Shown piece by piece: positions 27,112 through 35,323 of a DNA stretch of 64,000 nucleotides. The translations under genes and the position numbers were made by a program. The first letter of the stretch is position 1; each line of letters starts with the position of its first letter. The notes beneath the pieces are model-generated. The model had not been told where the DNA came from. It worked only from the letters and a program-made list of their open reading frames with translations, and searched no databases. The stretch lies in NCBI GenBank assembly GCA_050944855.1, contig JBMNRU010000006.1, positions 62,001 through 126,000 of the forward strand, read 5' to 3'. This DNA is from Lactonifactor sp050944855 (GTDB taxonomy: Bacteria > Bacillota > Clostridia > Lachnospirales > Lachnospiraceae).

Positions 27112-27639
27112 ATGGACGAGAAGAAATTATGGGAGAAATGTGTAGAGTTTCATGGCCATGAATGCGGCGGTCTGCTGATTGGATTTCAGGCAGCATTGTA
27201 TGCCCGGCAGCTGTTGGAGATTGATTTTTCTCAGGATGAGGATTTGGTATGTATTACAGAAAATGATGCCTGCGGTGTAGATGCCATTCAGGTGCTGCTG
27301 GGATGCAGTGTGGGAAAAGGGAATTTGTTGTTTAAGCTGAGGGGGAAACAGGCGTTTAATATTTTTGATCGGAAGAACAAAAAGGCAGTCCGTCTGGTTT
27401 TAAAAGAGGTGGATGATCTTTCCCGGGAAGAGAAGATGCGCTTTCTTAAAGAGAGCAGACCAGAAGAATTATTTATGGTAAAAGAGCCCAGCTGTCAGAT
27501 ACCGGAAAAAGCAAAAATATTCGGAAATATTTACTGTGAGTCCTGTGGAGAAAAAACAGCGGAAAATATGATCCGTATACAGGGCGGTAAAAAGGTGTGC
27601 TTAGATTGTTTTCAGGGATACAGCCGGTTTTTAGAATAA
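27112..27639 (+). CDS. FmdE family protein with C-terminal zinc ribbon
   Basis: A 175-residue protein whose N-terminus has FHGHECGGLLIGFQAALYA, the hallmark of the formylmethanofuran dehydrogenase subunit E (FmdE) domain, with conserved Cys and His likely to bind metal. The C-terminus carries CESCGEKTAENM then KKVCLDCFQGY, a four-cysteine zinc ribbon. Bacteria with such genes have no methanofuran pathway, so its role is unknown; links to molybdenum or other metals are speculative. The same frame is open upstream through ogt, but AGGAGAAG at 27100 supports the ATG at 27112. Confidence 0.85.
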   Translation: MDEKKLWEKCVEFHGHECGGLLIGFQAALYARQLLEIDFSQDEDLVCITENDACGVDAIQVLLGCSVGKGNLLFKLRGKQAFNIFDRKNKKAVRLVLKEVDDLSREEKMRFLKESRPEELFMVKEPSCQIPEKAKIFGNIYCESCGEKTAENMIRIQGGKKVCLDCFQGYSRFLE

Positions 27640-27683
27640 CCATGTGCAGCAGATAACAAAGAAATAGAAAAAGGAGAAAGCTT

Positions 27684-28031
27684 ATGAATCGATTGTTTAT
27701 AGAATATCCGAAATGTTCGACTTGTCAGAAAGCAAAGAAACATCTGGAGACGGAAAAAGTTACATTTACAGACCGTCATATCGTAGAGAATCGGCCTACA
27801 GAAGAGGAATTAACGGAGTGGATCAAAAGAAGTGGTTATCCGGTGAAGAAGTTTTTCAATACCAGCGGTATGAAATATAGAGAACTGGGGCTGAAGGATA
27901 AACTGCCCACTATGACAGAAGAAGAACAGATCCGGCTGCTGGCATCGGATGGAATGTTGGTAAAGCGTCCGCTTTTGATTGAAGATGATCGGATTCTGGT
28001 GGGATTTCGGGTAAAGGAGTGGACATTTTAG
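27684..28031 (+). CDS. ArsC/Spx family thioredoxin-fold protein
   Basis: A 115-residue protein with the ArsC/Spx fold. The N-terminal YPKCSTCQKAKKHLE carries a CxxC pair rather than the single cysteine of classical arsenate reductase, and RPTEEEL, KKFFNTSGMKYRELGLKDK and KRPLLIEDDRILVGF follow as in the Spx/YffB group. It may be a redox-sensing regulator or a thiol reductase; an arsenate role is not supported by the context, which lacks other ars genes. Its 3' end overlaps the convergent DUF1294 gene by 4 bases. Confidence 0.85.
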   Translation: MNRLFIEYPKCSTCQKAKKHLETEKVTFTDRHIVENRPTEEELTEWIKRSGYPVKKFFNTSGMKYRELGLKDKLPTMTEEEQIRLLASDGMLVKRPLLIEDDRILVGFRVKEWTF

Positions 28032-28291
28032 CCGTGAAAGATCCGGTAAAAAAGGATGATCTGTACCAATAAAATGGTGGGAACACCCAGTCGGAATTTT
28101 GCTTTTCTTGTTTTATGGCGGAAAGTATACATGCCTGCCAGTGCACCGACAGAGCCTCCGGCAATGGCAAAAAGGAGCAGAGTGGCTTCCGGGATACGCC
28201 AGAGATCGCGGCGGGCTTTGTATTTGTCCAGACCATACAGGAAGAATGTAAATAGATTGATGAGCAGCAGATAAAGCAGTATGTATTTCAT
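28028..28291 (-). CDS. DUF1294 small membrane protein
   Basis: An 87-residue membrane protein with two or three hydrophobic segments. The sequence LLLINLFTFFLYGLDKYKAR, WRIPEATLLLFAIAGGSVGA then GMYTFRHKTRKAKFRLGVP is characteristic of the DUF1294 family, which has no known function. It is convergent with the ArsC/Spx-like gene and divergent from the PfkB kinase gene. Its ribosome binding site GGAGG lies inside a 44-base inverted repeat, so translation may be controlled by mRNA folding. Confidence 0.88.
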   Translation of the reverse strand: MKYILLYLLLINLFTFFLYGLDKYKARRDLWRIPEATLLLFAIAGGSVGALAGMYTFRHKTRKAKFRLGVPTILLVQIILFYRIFHG

Positions 28292-28297
28292 GATAAC

Positions 28298-28341
28298 CTC
28301 CGCAGGATTTTCTGGCTGTAATCATACAGCAATCTGCGGAG
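28298..28341. repeat. Inverted repeat between divergent DUF1294 and PfkB genes
   Basis: CTCCGCAG (28298-28305) pairs with CTGCGGAG (28334-28341), and GCTGTA (28315-28320) with TACAGC (28325-28330), giving a two-part hairpin with a bulge. On the minus strand one arm contains the DUF1294 ribosome binding site. It may be an operator or a translational hairpin. Confidence 0.65.
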
Positions 28342-28358
28342 AAAGTAAAGGATAGAAA

Positions 28359-29363
28359 ATGAGTGATATTATCGTAGTTGGTGCGGCAATCCTGGATGTG
28401 CTGGTACAGCCGGCAGGTCCCGATGTGTTTGTCAAAGGATCTTATCCGGCAGAGCGGATTATGATGTCTACAGGCGGCGATGCCATGAATCAGGCCGCAG
28501 TACTGGCAAGGTTGGGATGTCATCCGGCGTTGGTTGGGATCATCGGTGCAGATGAAGCAGGCGGAAGTATTCTGGAGCATTGCCGGAAACTGGGCATCGA
28601 TGCCAGGGGACTGCATCAGAAAGCAGGTCTGGATACAGGAATCAATGTAGTATTAATAGATGAGCAGGGAGAGCGGCATTTTCTCACCAATCCTCATGGG
28701 AGTCTGCGCAGGCTGACACTGGAAGATATACAGATGGAGATCGTACCCGATACGAAAATATTAAGTTTTGCCAGTATTTTTGTGTTTCCTTTGCTAAAAG
28801 ATGCACAGATGGCAGCCTTGTTTCAAAAAGGAAAGGAGCAGGGTCTGGTGATATGTGCGGATATGACAAAATGCAAGAATCAGGAAACGACGGAAGATAT
28901 TGCCCAATCTCTGAGATGGATTGATTATCTGTTTGCCAATTACGAAGAGGGCAGTATGGTGACCGGCAAGACGGATCTCAGAGAAATAGGGGAAGATTTT
29001 CTGGCACATGGCGTAAAGAATGTGGTACTTAAGCTGGGCGGGGAAGGCTGTTTTATCAAAAATCAGAAAGCAGAATATCAGATCCCGGCATATGCCGATG
29101 CGCACTGTGTAGATACTACCGGAGCGGGAGACAGTTTTGCCGCCGGATTTTTATTTGCCCTGTCCGAAGGATATACGTTAGAAGAATGTGGCAGATGGGG
29201 CAATGCCTGCGGATCTCTTGCAATAGAACAGGTGGGAGCGACTGTGGGAATTACAGATCGGGGGCAGGTACGCAGCCGTTATGAAAAATTGTTACGAAAA
29301 TGTAAGTATACTTTTGAACAGAATTGTGGTATAACCATAGACAGATGGAATAAGGAGGCATAA
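28359..29363 (+). CDS. PfkB-family carbohydrate kinase
   Basis: A 334-residue sugar or nucleoside kinase of the ribokinase family. The N-terminal signature is GGDAMNQAAVLARLG near residues 44-58, and the C-terminal signature DTTGAGDSF is at 252-260, with the catalytic Asp in GAGD. The substrate could be fructose, ribose or a similar sugar; sequence alone does not tell. A weak site (AAAGGAT) precedes the ATG. aroC follows after only 4 bases, so the two are likely co-transcribed, although no functional tie is known. Confidence 0.9.
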   Translation: MSDIIVVGAAILDVLVQPAGPDVFVKGSYPAERIMMSTGGDAMNQAAVLARLGCHPALVGIIGADEAGGSILEHCRKLGIDARGLHQKAGLDTGINVVLIDEQGERHFLTNPHGSLRRLTLEDIQMEIVPDTKILSFASIFVFPLLKDAQMAALFQKGKEQGLVICADMTKCKNQETTEDIAQSLRWIDYLFANYEEGSMVTGKTDLREIGEDFLAHGVKNVVLKLGGEGCFIKNQKAEYQIPAYADAHCVDTTGAGDSFAAGFLFALSEGYTLEECGRWGNACGSLAIEQVGATVGITDRGQVRSRYEKLLRKCKYTFEQNCGITIDRWNKEA

Positions 29364-29367
29364 GCAG

Positions 29368-30480
29368 ATGTACGGTTCCACGTATGGAAATATTTTCAAG
29401 ATAAGTACCTGGGGTGAGTCTCATGGAAAGGGCATTGGTGTGGTGATCGATGGCTGTCCGGCGGGCTTGGAACTGTGTGAAGAAGATATCCAGAAGTACT
29501 TGGATCGTAGAAAACCGGGTCAGTCTAAGTTCACAACTCAGAGAAAAGAGGCAGATCAGGTAGAAATCCTATCAGGTGTCTTTGAGGGAAGAACAACGGG
29601 AACGCCTATTTCCATGGTTGTGTATAATACGGACCAGAAGTCCAGAGACTATAGTGAGATTGCCGGTTATTACCGTCCGGGACATGCGGACTGGACCTAT
29701 GACAGCAAGTATGGTTTTCGGGATTACCGGGGCGGCGGACGATCTTCCGGCAGGGAAACCATAGGCAGAGTGGCGGCAGGTGCCGTGGCGGCTAAAATTC
29801 TGGAAGCATTGGGCGTGGAAATTCTTACCTATACCTTATCCATTGGTTCGGTAATGATTGACAGAGCTGCCTTTGATGCAGAAGAAATCTATCGAAATTC
29901 TCTGTATATGCCGGATGCAAAAGCAGCACAGCAGGCCTCCGATTATCTGGCCGGATGCATGGAAGAAAAAAATTCCTCCGGCGGAATGATTGAATGTGTG
30001 GTAAAGCACATGCCTCCTAACGTAGGGGAACCGGCCTTTGAAAAGCTGCATGCCAATCTTGGCAAAGCCATTTTATCCATTGGCGCTGTGAAAGGGTTTG
30101 AGATCGGAGATGGCATGGCAGCAGCACAGGCTACCGGTCTGACCAATAATGATGCGTACCGCTATGATGAAGTGGGCAGAGTCTGTAAAGTAACCAATCA
30201 TTCCGGAGGTGTTTTAGGAGGCATCAGCGATGGCAGCGATATTATCCTGAGAGCGGCCATTAAGCCGACTCCATCCATTGCGGCAGCGCAGCAGACGGTG
30301 AATAAAAAAGGTGAAAATATTGAGGTTGAGATTAAGGGACGCCATGATCCGGTTATTGTACCAAGAGCCGTGGTAGTTGTGGAGGCTATGGTAGCAATCA
30401 CATTGCTGGACGGGCTGCTGGGCAGCATGACCAGCCGTTTAGATAGGATTTTGAGGTTCTTTAGAAATTCTTTCGATTAA
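29368..30480 (+). CDS. aroC: Chorismate synthase
   Basis: The 370-residue enzyme converts 5-enolpyruvylshikimate-3-phosphate to chorismate, the last step of the shikimate pathway, using reduced FMN. Family signatures are clear: GNIFKISTWGESHGKGIGVV near the N-terminus, RPGHADWTYDSKYGFRDYRG, then GRSSGRETIGRVAAGAVA. Length is normal. AAGGAGG lies 10 bases before the ATG and it follows the PfkB gene by 4 bases. The other aro genes are not in this window. A short hairpin terminator follows. Confidence 0.97.
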   Translation: MYGSTYGNIFKISTWGESHGKGIGVVIDGCPAGLELCEEDIQKYLDRRKPGQSKFTTQRKEADQVEILSGVFEGRTTGTPISMVVYNTDQKSRDYSEIAGYYRPGHADWTYDSKYGFRDYRGGGRSSGRETIGRVAAGAVAAKILEALGVEILTYTLSIGSVMIDRAAFDAEEIYRNSLYMPDAKAAQQASDYLAGCMEEKNSSGGMIECVVKHMPPNVGEPAFEKLHANLGKAILSIGAVKGFEIGDGMAAAQATGLTNNDAYRYDEVGRVCKVTNHSGGVLGGISDGSDIILRAAIKPTPSIAAAQQTVNKKGENIEVEIKGRHDPVIVPRAVVVVEAMVAITLLDGLLGSMTSRLDRILRFFRNSFD

Positions 30481-30483
30481 TGT

Positions 30484-30516
30484 GTGGGGAGTCTTTAGAC
30501 TTCCCATTTATATTTT
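30484..30516 (+). terminator. Probable terminator after aroC
   Basis: TGGGGAGTC-TTTA-GACTTCCCA forms a 9-bp stem with one mismatch, followed by a T-rich but interrupted tail. It is moderate in strength. Confidence 0.6.
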
Positions 30517-30543
30517 ATTTTGTAGTAAGGAAGGGGAAGCCAC

Positions 30544-31242
30544 ATGGAAACAAATAATATACTAGTTGTAGAAGATGACAAGGACATTCGTGCGGGTGTG
30601 GAAATTTATTTAAAAAGTCAGGGATACACTGTGTTCCAGGCAGCCGATGGCGTGGAAGGACTGAAAATTATTGAACAGGAAGAGATCCATCTGGCCATTG
30701 TGGATGTTATGATGCCCAGAATGGATGGGATTACTATGACATTAAAGCTGCGGGAACATTACGACTTTCCGGTCATTATGCTGTCTGCAAAATCAGAAGA
30801 GGTGGATAAGATTACCGGACTCAACATTGGTGCTGATGATTATGTGACAAAGCCTTTTACTCCTATGGAACTTCTGGCCAGAGTGAATTCTCAGCTGCGC
30901 CGTTATCGGCGTTTTATGGAGAAACTGGAAAATAAGGAAAGCGTACATGTAATCGGAGGACTGGAGTTGAACGAAGATACAGTTGAAGTATCCGTTGATG
31001 GCACTCCTGTCAGACTTACCCCTATTGAATATAAAATCCTGTTACTATTGATCAAGAGTCCGGGACGGGTGTTTTCAGCAGAGGAAATCTATGAACGGGT
31101 ATGGAACGAACGGGCCATTAACACAGATACCATTATGGTGCATGTGAGAAATATCCGCGAAAAGATTGAGATTAACCCGAAGGAACCAAAATATTTAAAG
31201 GTGGTGTGGGGAGTTGGATACAAAATTGAAAAACAGGCATAG
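30544..31242 (+). CDS. OmpR/PhoB-family response regulator
   Basis: A 232-residue two-component regulator. The receiver domain (about 1-118) has the acidic pair Asp11/Asp12, phosphoacceptor Asp54 in VDVMMPRMDG, and YVTKPF with the conserved Lys. The C-terminal winged-helix DNA-binding domain (about 135-230) reads TPIEYKILLLLIKSPGRVFS and ends KVVWGVGYKIE. It overlaps the histidine kinase gene by 17-29 bases depending on the kinase start, so the pair is coupled. The target genes are not evident. Confidence 0.95.
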   Translation: METNNILVVEDDKDIRAGVEIYLKSQGYTVFQAADGVEGLKIIEQEEIHLAIVDVMMPRMDGITMTLKLREHYDFPVIMLSAKSEEVDKITGLNIGADDYVTKPFTPMELLARVNSQLRRYRRFMEKLENKESVHVIGGLELNEDTVEVSVDGTPVRLTPIEYKILLLLIKSPGRVFSAEEIYERVWNERAINTDTIMVHVRNIREKIEINPKEPKYLKVVWGVGYKIEKQA

Positions 31243-33466
31243 TATTGCCGTCATACTTATGATTCTTGTCGTACTTCTGCCTTCCATTGGGATGATCTGG
31301 ATGTATCCCTTTTTTGAAGGGCAGGTAATCGAAAGTAATAACGACAGAGAAATGGATGAGGAGTTCCTCTATGGAATTACTAGAGGAAACTTTGTGTTGT
31401 ATGTAGAAGGAGTACAGCAGGAGGCGGAGGGCGTTTCGTCTCTTTTGGATATCTTCTATCCCAATGCAAAAGATACGGAGTCTGTTACAGACGATGATTC
31501 GGATCTGTATGCCATTGCCAACACGATGCGAAATGATCTGTACAGCACATTTGATGTCTGGTCCAGTAATTTTTCCTATATTCGTGATTTTGTGGATTAT
31601 CAAATGGTGGATGCAGAGGGAAAAACCCGGATCAGCAGCGTTCCCGGTATCAATATGAAAGCCAGTATAGATGCTGACGATTATTATGTCTTTTCGGTTA
31701 AGATTTCTTACGATGCCGGTGGAAATGCTACCGTTACCGCCGGAAAGGGGAATCATTCCGCAGCGGCTGTGACCGCAATTTCTAAGATCGTGCGGGATTT
31801 GCCTCTGCTGACCTATCCGGAGGCCGCGGAAGATTACGGAGACGTGGAATACAGCACGGATTATATGGAAAACTGGGAATTTCAGAATCCTCAGAATTGT
31901 ACCTTTTATTACGGTATGACACAGGAACAGTATGCTTCTTATTTTGAGAATGATTCTTACTGGTCTTTTAATTCGTATTGGCGGTATTCTTCTCTGGTAC
32001 CCATTTCCTTTATTTTTATGGGAATTGTAGCAGTGCTTGCCTTGCTCCTGCCTTGCATTCCGGGTATGTCGCTGGGAGAAAAGAGAATCTTCCAGGTATC
32101 GGCAGAACCGGTATTGTTTATTTTAGCAGTAGCCCTTGGCGCTTATGCCGGAGACGGAATGGTGCTGCTGACGCGTATGGGCAACGAGCAGCGGGTATTT
32201 CATGCACTGCGGCGACTGAATTTTCCATCTTTTCTGGCAGAAGGATGCAGCTTTTTGTGGCATTTGTTCTGGTGGGCGCTGCTTTTTGGTATTGTTTACT
32301 GGAGTATCACTTGTCTGCGGGCAGTATTTACCCTGGGAATCCGTCGGTATTGGAAAGAAAGAACCTGGATATATAAGATTTATGCGTGGGTGAAACGCCA
32401 GTTGATAAAACTATATCAGTCGTTTTCGAATTTTGATTTCCGGGATAACGGAAATAAGATGCTGCTGAAAATTGTAGGCGTAAATTTTCTTGCCCTGATC
32501 CTTGTCTGTGTCATGTGGGTGTTCGGGATCACCGTTTTAATCATATATTCTGTCGTTTTATTCTTTATTTTGCGCAATTACATGACAGATCTGCAGAAGA
32601 AATATAATCGTTTGCTGGAAGGTACCAGCGCCATTGCGGAAGGCAATCTGGATGTGAATATAGAGGAGGATCTGGGTATTTTTAATCCGCTGAAGGGAGA
32701 ACTGCAGAAAGTACAGAAAGGTTTTAAAAAGGCCGTAGAAGAAGAGGTAAAAAGCCAGAAAATGAAGACAGATCTTATCAGTAATGTGTCTCATGATCTG
32801 AAAACGCCACTCACTGCAATTATCACTTATGTAAATTTGTTGAAGAATGAAAATATTACGGATGAGCAGAGACGCAGTTACGTGGATATTCTGGATCAGA
32901 AGTCTCTGCGGTTGAAGGTGCTCATTGAGGATTTGTTTGAAGTGAGCAAAGCGACCAGCAATAATGTAACACTGCATTTTGCAGAAGTGGATGTGGTGGA
33001 ATTATTAAAACAGGTAAGCTATGAGCTGTCAGATAAAATGGAAGAAAGCAGTCTGGATTTTAGATGGAGACTGCCGGATGAGAAAATCATGGTATCTTTG
33101 GACAGCCAGAAGACCTATCGGGTGTTTGAAAATCTTCTGACAAATATTATAAAATACTCCATGCCTCACACTCGTGCCTATATCCAGATCGAAACGCAGG
33201 GAGAACAAGTAGTGATTACCATGAAAAATATATCGGCAGGAGAACTGGAATTTGATCCTGAAGATATTACAGAGCGTTTTGTGCGAGGAGATGCTTCCAG
33301 AAATACAGAGGGAAGCGGCCTGGGCCTTGCCATTGCCAAAAGCTTTACGGAGCTGCAGCATGGACAGATGAAGATAGAGGTGGATGCCGATTTGTTTACG
33401 GTTAAGATCAGCTGGCCATATACAGAAAAAAAGTCTCTGGTACAGCAATTTGTAAATATGATATAG
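31214..33466 (+). CDS. Sensor histidine kinase
   Basis: A membrane kinase of about 750 residues that should phosphorylate the adjacent regulator. One helix near residues 12-32 leads to an extracytoplasmic part of about 220 residues, followed by four more hydrophobic segments (near 258-282, 300-320, 350-370 and 420-450), a HAMP-like linker, and the kinase core: H-box VSHDLKTPLTA with His527, N-box LLTNIIKYS and G-box GSGLGLAIAKS. The start is uncertain: TTG at 31214 is immediately behind GGGGAG, and TTG at 31226 has 12 bases of spacing. The multi-helix input is unusual and its signal is unknown. Confidence 0.92.
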   Translation: MDTKLKNRHSIAVILMILVVLLPSIGMIWMYPFFEGQVIESNNDREMDEEFLYGITRGNFVLYVEGVQQEAEGVSSLLDIFYPNAKDTESVTDDDSDLYAIANTMRNDLYSTFDVWSSNFSYIRDFVDYQMVDAEGKTRISSVPGINMKASIDADDYYVFSVKISYDAGGNATVTAGKGNHSAAAVTAISKIVRDLPLLTYPEAAEDYGDVEYSTDYMENWEFQNPQNCTFYYGMTQEQYASYFENDSYWSFNSYWRYSSLVPISFIFMGIVAVLALLLPCIPGMSLGEKRIFQVSAEPVLFILAVALGAYAGDGMVLLTRMGNEQRVFHALRRLNFPSFLAEGCSFLWHLFWWALLFGIVYWSITCLRAVFTLGIRRYWKERTWIYKIYAWVKRQLIKLYQSFSNFDFRDNGNKMLLKIVGVNFLALILVCVMWVFGITVLIIYSVVLFFILRNYMTDLQKKYNRLLEGTSAIAEGNLDVNIEEDLGIFNPLKGELQKVQKGFKKAVEEEVKSQKMKTDLISNVSHDLKTPLTAIITYVNLLKNENITDEQRRSYVDILDQKSLRLKVLIEDLFEVSKATSNNVTLHFAEVDVVELLKQVSYELSDKMEESSLDFRWRLPDEKIMVSLDSQKTYRVFENLLTNIIKYSMPHTRAYIQIETQGEQVVITMKNISAGELEFDPEDITERFVRGDASRNTEGSGLGLAIAKSFTELQHGQMKIEVDADLFTVKISWPYTEKKSLVQQFVNMI

Positions 33467-33489
33467 GATTGAGCAATTAGGAAGAAAAT

Positions 33490-33535
33490 GTCCCTGAAAA
33501 AAGCATTTTGGCTTTTTTCGGGGATGTTTTGTTGT
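33490..33535 (+). terminator. Terminator after the two-component system
   Basis: TCCCTGAAAAAAGC (33491-33504) pairs with GCTTTTTTCGGGGA (33511-33524) around a 6-nt loop, followed by TGTTTTGTTG. Confidence 0.82.
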
Positions 33536-33607
33536 ATGGTGTTATCGATTGCAGTAAAATGGGAATGAGAGTAAAATAAAAGAAAACCCAAAAAGGAGAT
33601 GCCGCCC

Positions 33608-35311
33608 ATGCCTATTCGTTTTAAACCGGTGAATTGCAAGAATTGTTACAAATGCGTACGTAACTGCCCTGTGAAAGCGATTAAGATTAAGAATCATCAG
33701 GCGCAGATTATGGTAGATGCCTGTATTTTGTGTGAGAACTGCACCATTGTCTGCCCGCAGAATGCGAAGGAAGAGAGAAATGAGATTCCCCGTATCCGTG
33801 AGTTGATGCAGGAAGGGAAAAAAGTGATTGCCAGCGTGAATTCTGCATATATTGCACAATACCCGGTGGAAAATTTTGAACAGATGCGGTCTGCCCTGAA
33901 GCGTCTGGGGTTCACCGATGCAAGGGAATCTGCAGAAGGAGCTTATCTGGTAAAAAAGGAATACGAGAAGATTCTCGGAGAAGGGGATGTGGAATTTGCT
34001 ATATCCTCCCGTTGTCCTACGATCGTACAGCTGGTTGAAAAGAAGTATCCGCAGCTGATGAAGTATCTGATGCCGGTTCTGTCCTATTACAATGCCCATG
34101 CAAAGTACATAAAGAGCCAGGAGCCGGAGGCGGTTGTGGTGTGCATCAGTCCCTGTATTTCCACCTGGTCGGAGCTGCAGGAGCCGACCAATGCCATTGA
34201 TTATGTGATCAGTTTTGAAGAGCTGGAACAGTGGATGGAGCAAGAGCAGATTGCTTTTACAGAGGAGCAGGACGATTCTCACTATTTATCCCGGATCGCA
34301 GTACTTTCTAACGGATTTCTGGATAGCATGGAGAAGAACCGGAAGTATGACTATATCGGTGTGGATGGAATTGAGAATTGCAAAAATGTTCTGGAAGAGA
34401 TCGCGGCCGGCGGTATGGAACATTATTATGTGGAATTAAGTGCCTGCCACGGAGGCTGCATCGGCGGTCCTTCTTTCAGAAAAAAGAAGCAGAGAAACCG
34501 TTTGGAGGGAACATTGGCGATTCGAAATTCTGCCATAGACAGGGGTGTTGCCCCGGAATGTGCTCCGGATTATGATATTAACTGCGACTTGGATCTGAGC
34601 CGACAGTTTATGAGGAGCGGAGTTCATGAGGAAATGCCTACAGAAGAGCAAATCCTGGAAATTCTTCAGAAAATGGGAAAGACGGCTCTGGAAGATGAAT
34701 TAAACTGCAGTGCCTGTGGATACAACACCTGTCGTGATAAAGCCATTGCTATTTTTCAGAACAAAGCAGAAATTTCCATGTGTATTCCTTATATGCGGGA
34801 AAAGGAAGAACAGTATGCCAATAAGATCGTGAGTGCTATGCCGGGGCTTCTGGTGACAGTAAATGATGAGCTGCAGGTAATTCAGATGAATCGGGCGGCG
34901 ATGGATCTGTTTGACATTAAGAGAAAGAAAAATATTATCGGACAGCCGGTTTCCATGATTATGGACGATTATGAGATCGTCAATATGCTGGCTTTTGATA
35001 AAAGCTTTGCTCAGGACAAACTGTATCTGGAAGAAGAAAATGTATATCTGGAGCGGGTCTTTACCCGGGACCGTCAAAATGGACTGATCATCTGCGCGAT
35101 GAAAAATGTGACAAAAGAGACTCTGTATCATCAGGAAGTTCATAAAATGAAGGTAGCAGCCGCAGAGATGGCAGATGAACTGGCGGTAGAACAAATGAAA
35201 CTGGTACAGCAGATCGCCGGTTTGTTGGGGGAAACAGCGGCAGATACTAAAGTAGCTGTAGAAAAGCTGAAAGAAACGATTATGCTGGATCCACAGACGC
35301 GAAAAAAATAG
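33608..35311 (+). CDS. HydS-like putative sensory [FeFe] hydrogenase with PAS-like region
   Basis: A 567-residue protein with two N-terminal 4Fe-4S motifs (CKNCYKCVRNCP and CILCENCTIVCP), an [FeFe]-hydrogenase catalytic-type domain (about 60-370), a four-cysteine FeS domain (CSACGYNTC) near 370-400, and a PAS-like region near 400-500. It retains four cysteines at the H-cluster ligand positions: Cys136, Cys183, Cys280 and Cys284. The residue before the first is Arg135, not the proton-transferring Cys of catalytic enzymes. This matches the group C 'HydS' sensory hydrogenases known from Ruminococcus albus, which are not main producers of H2. The ATG at 33608 is preferred over 33599 by spacing to AAGGAG. 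It is paired with the phosphatase gene. Confidence 0.88.
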   Translation: MPIRFKPVNCKNCYKCVRNCPVKAIKIKNHQAQIMVDACILCENCTIVCPQNAKEERNEIPRIRELMQEGKKVIASVNSAYIAQYPVENFEQMRSALKRLGFTDARESAEGAYLVKKEYEKILGEGDVEFAISSRCPTIVQLVEKKYPQLMKYLMPVLSYYNAHAKYIKSQEPEAVVVCISPCISTWSELQEPTNAIDYVISFEELEQWMEQEQIAFTEEQDDSHYLSRIAVLSNGFLDSMEKNRKYDYIGVDGIENCKNVLEEIAAGGMEHYYVELSACHGGCIGGPSFRKKKQRNRLEGTLAIRNSAIDRGVAPECAPDYDINCDLDLSRQFMRSGVHEEMPTEEQILEILQKMGKTALEDELNCSACGYNTCRDKAIAIFQNKAEISMCIPYMREKEEQYANKIVSAMPGLLVTVNDELQVIQMNRAAMDLFDIKRKKNIIGQPVSMIMDDYEIVNMLAFDKSFAQDKLYLEEENVYLERVFTRDRQNGLIICAMKNVTKETLYHQEVHKMKVAAAEMADELAVEQMKLVQQIAGLLGETAADTKVAVEKLKETIMLDPQTRKK

Positions 35312-35323
35312 GAGGGCAGAAAA

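Noticed and set aside
27684..28031. Arsenate reductase of an ars operon
   Set aside because: The CxxC motif fits Spx/YffB proteins better, and there is no arsR, arsB or acr3 gene nearby.
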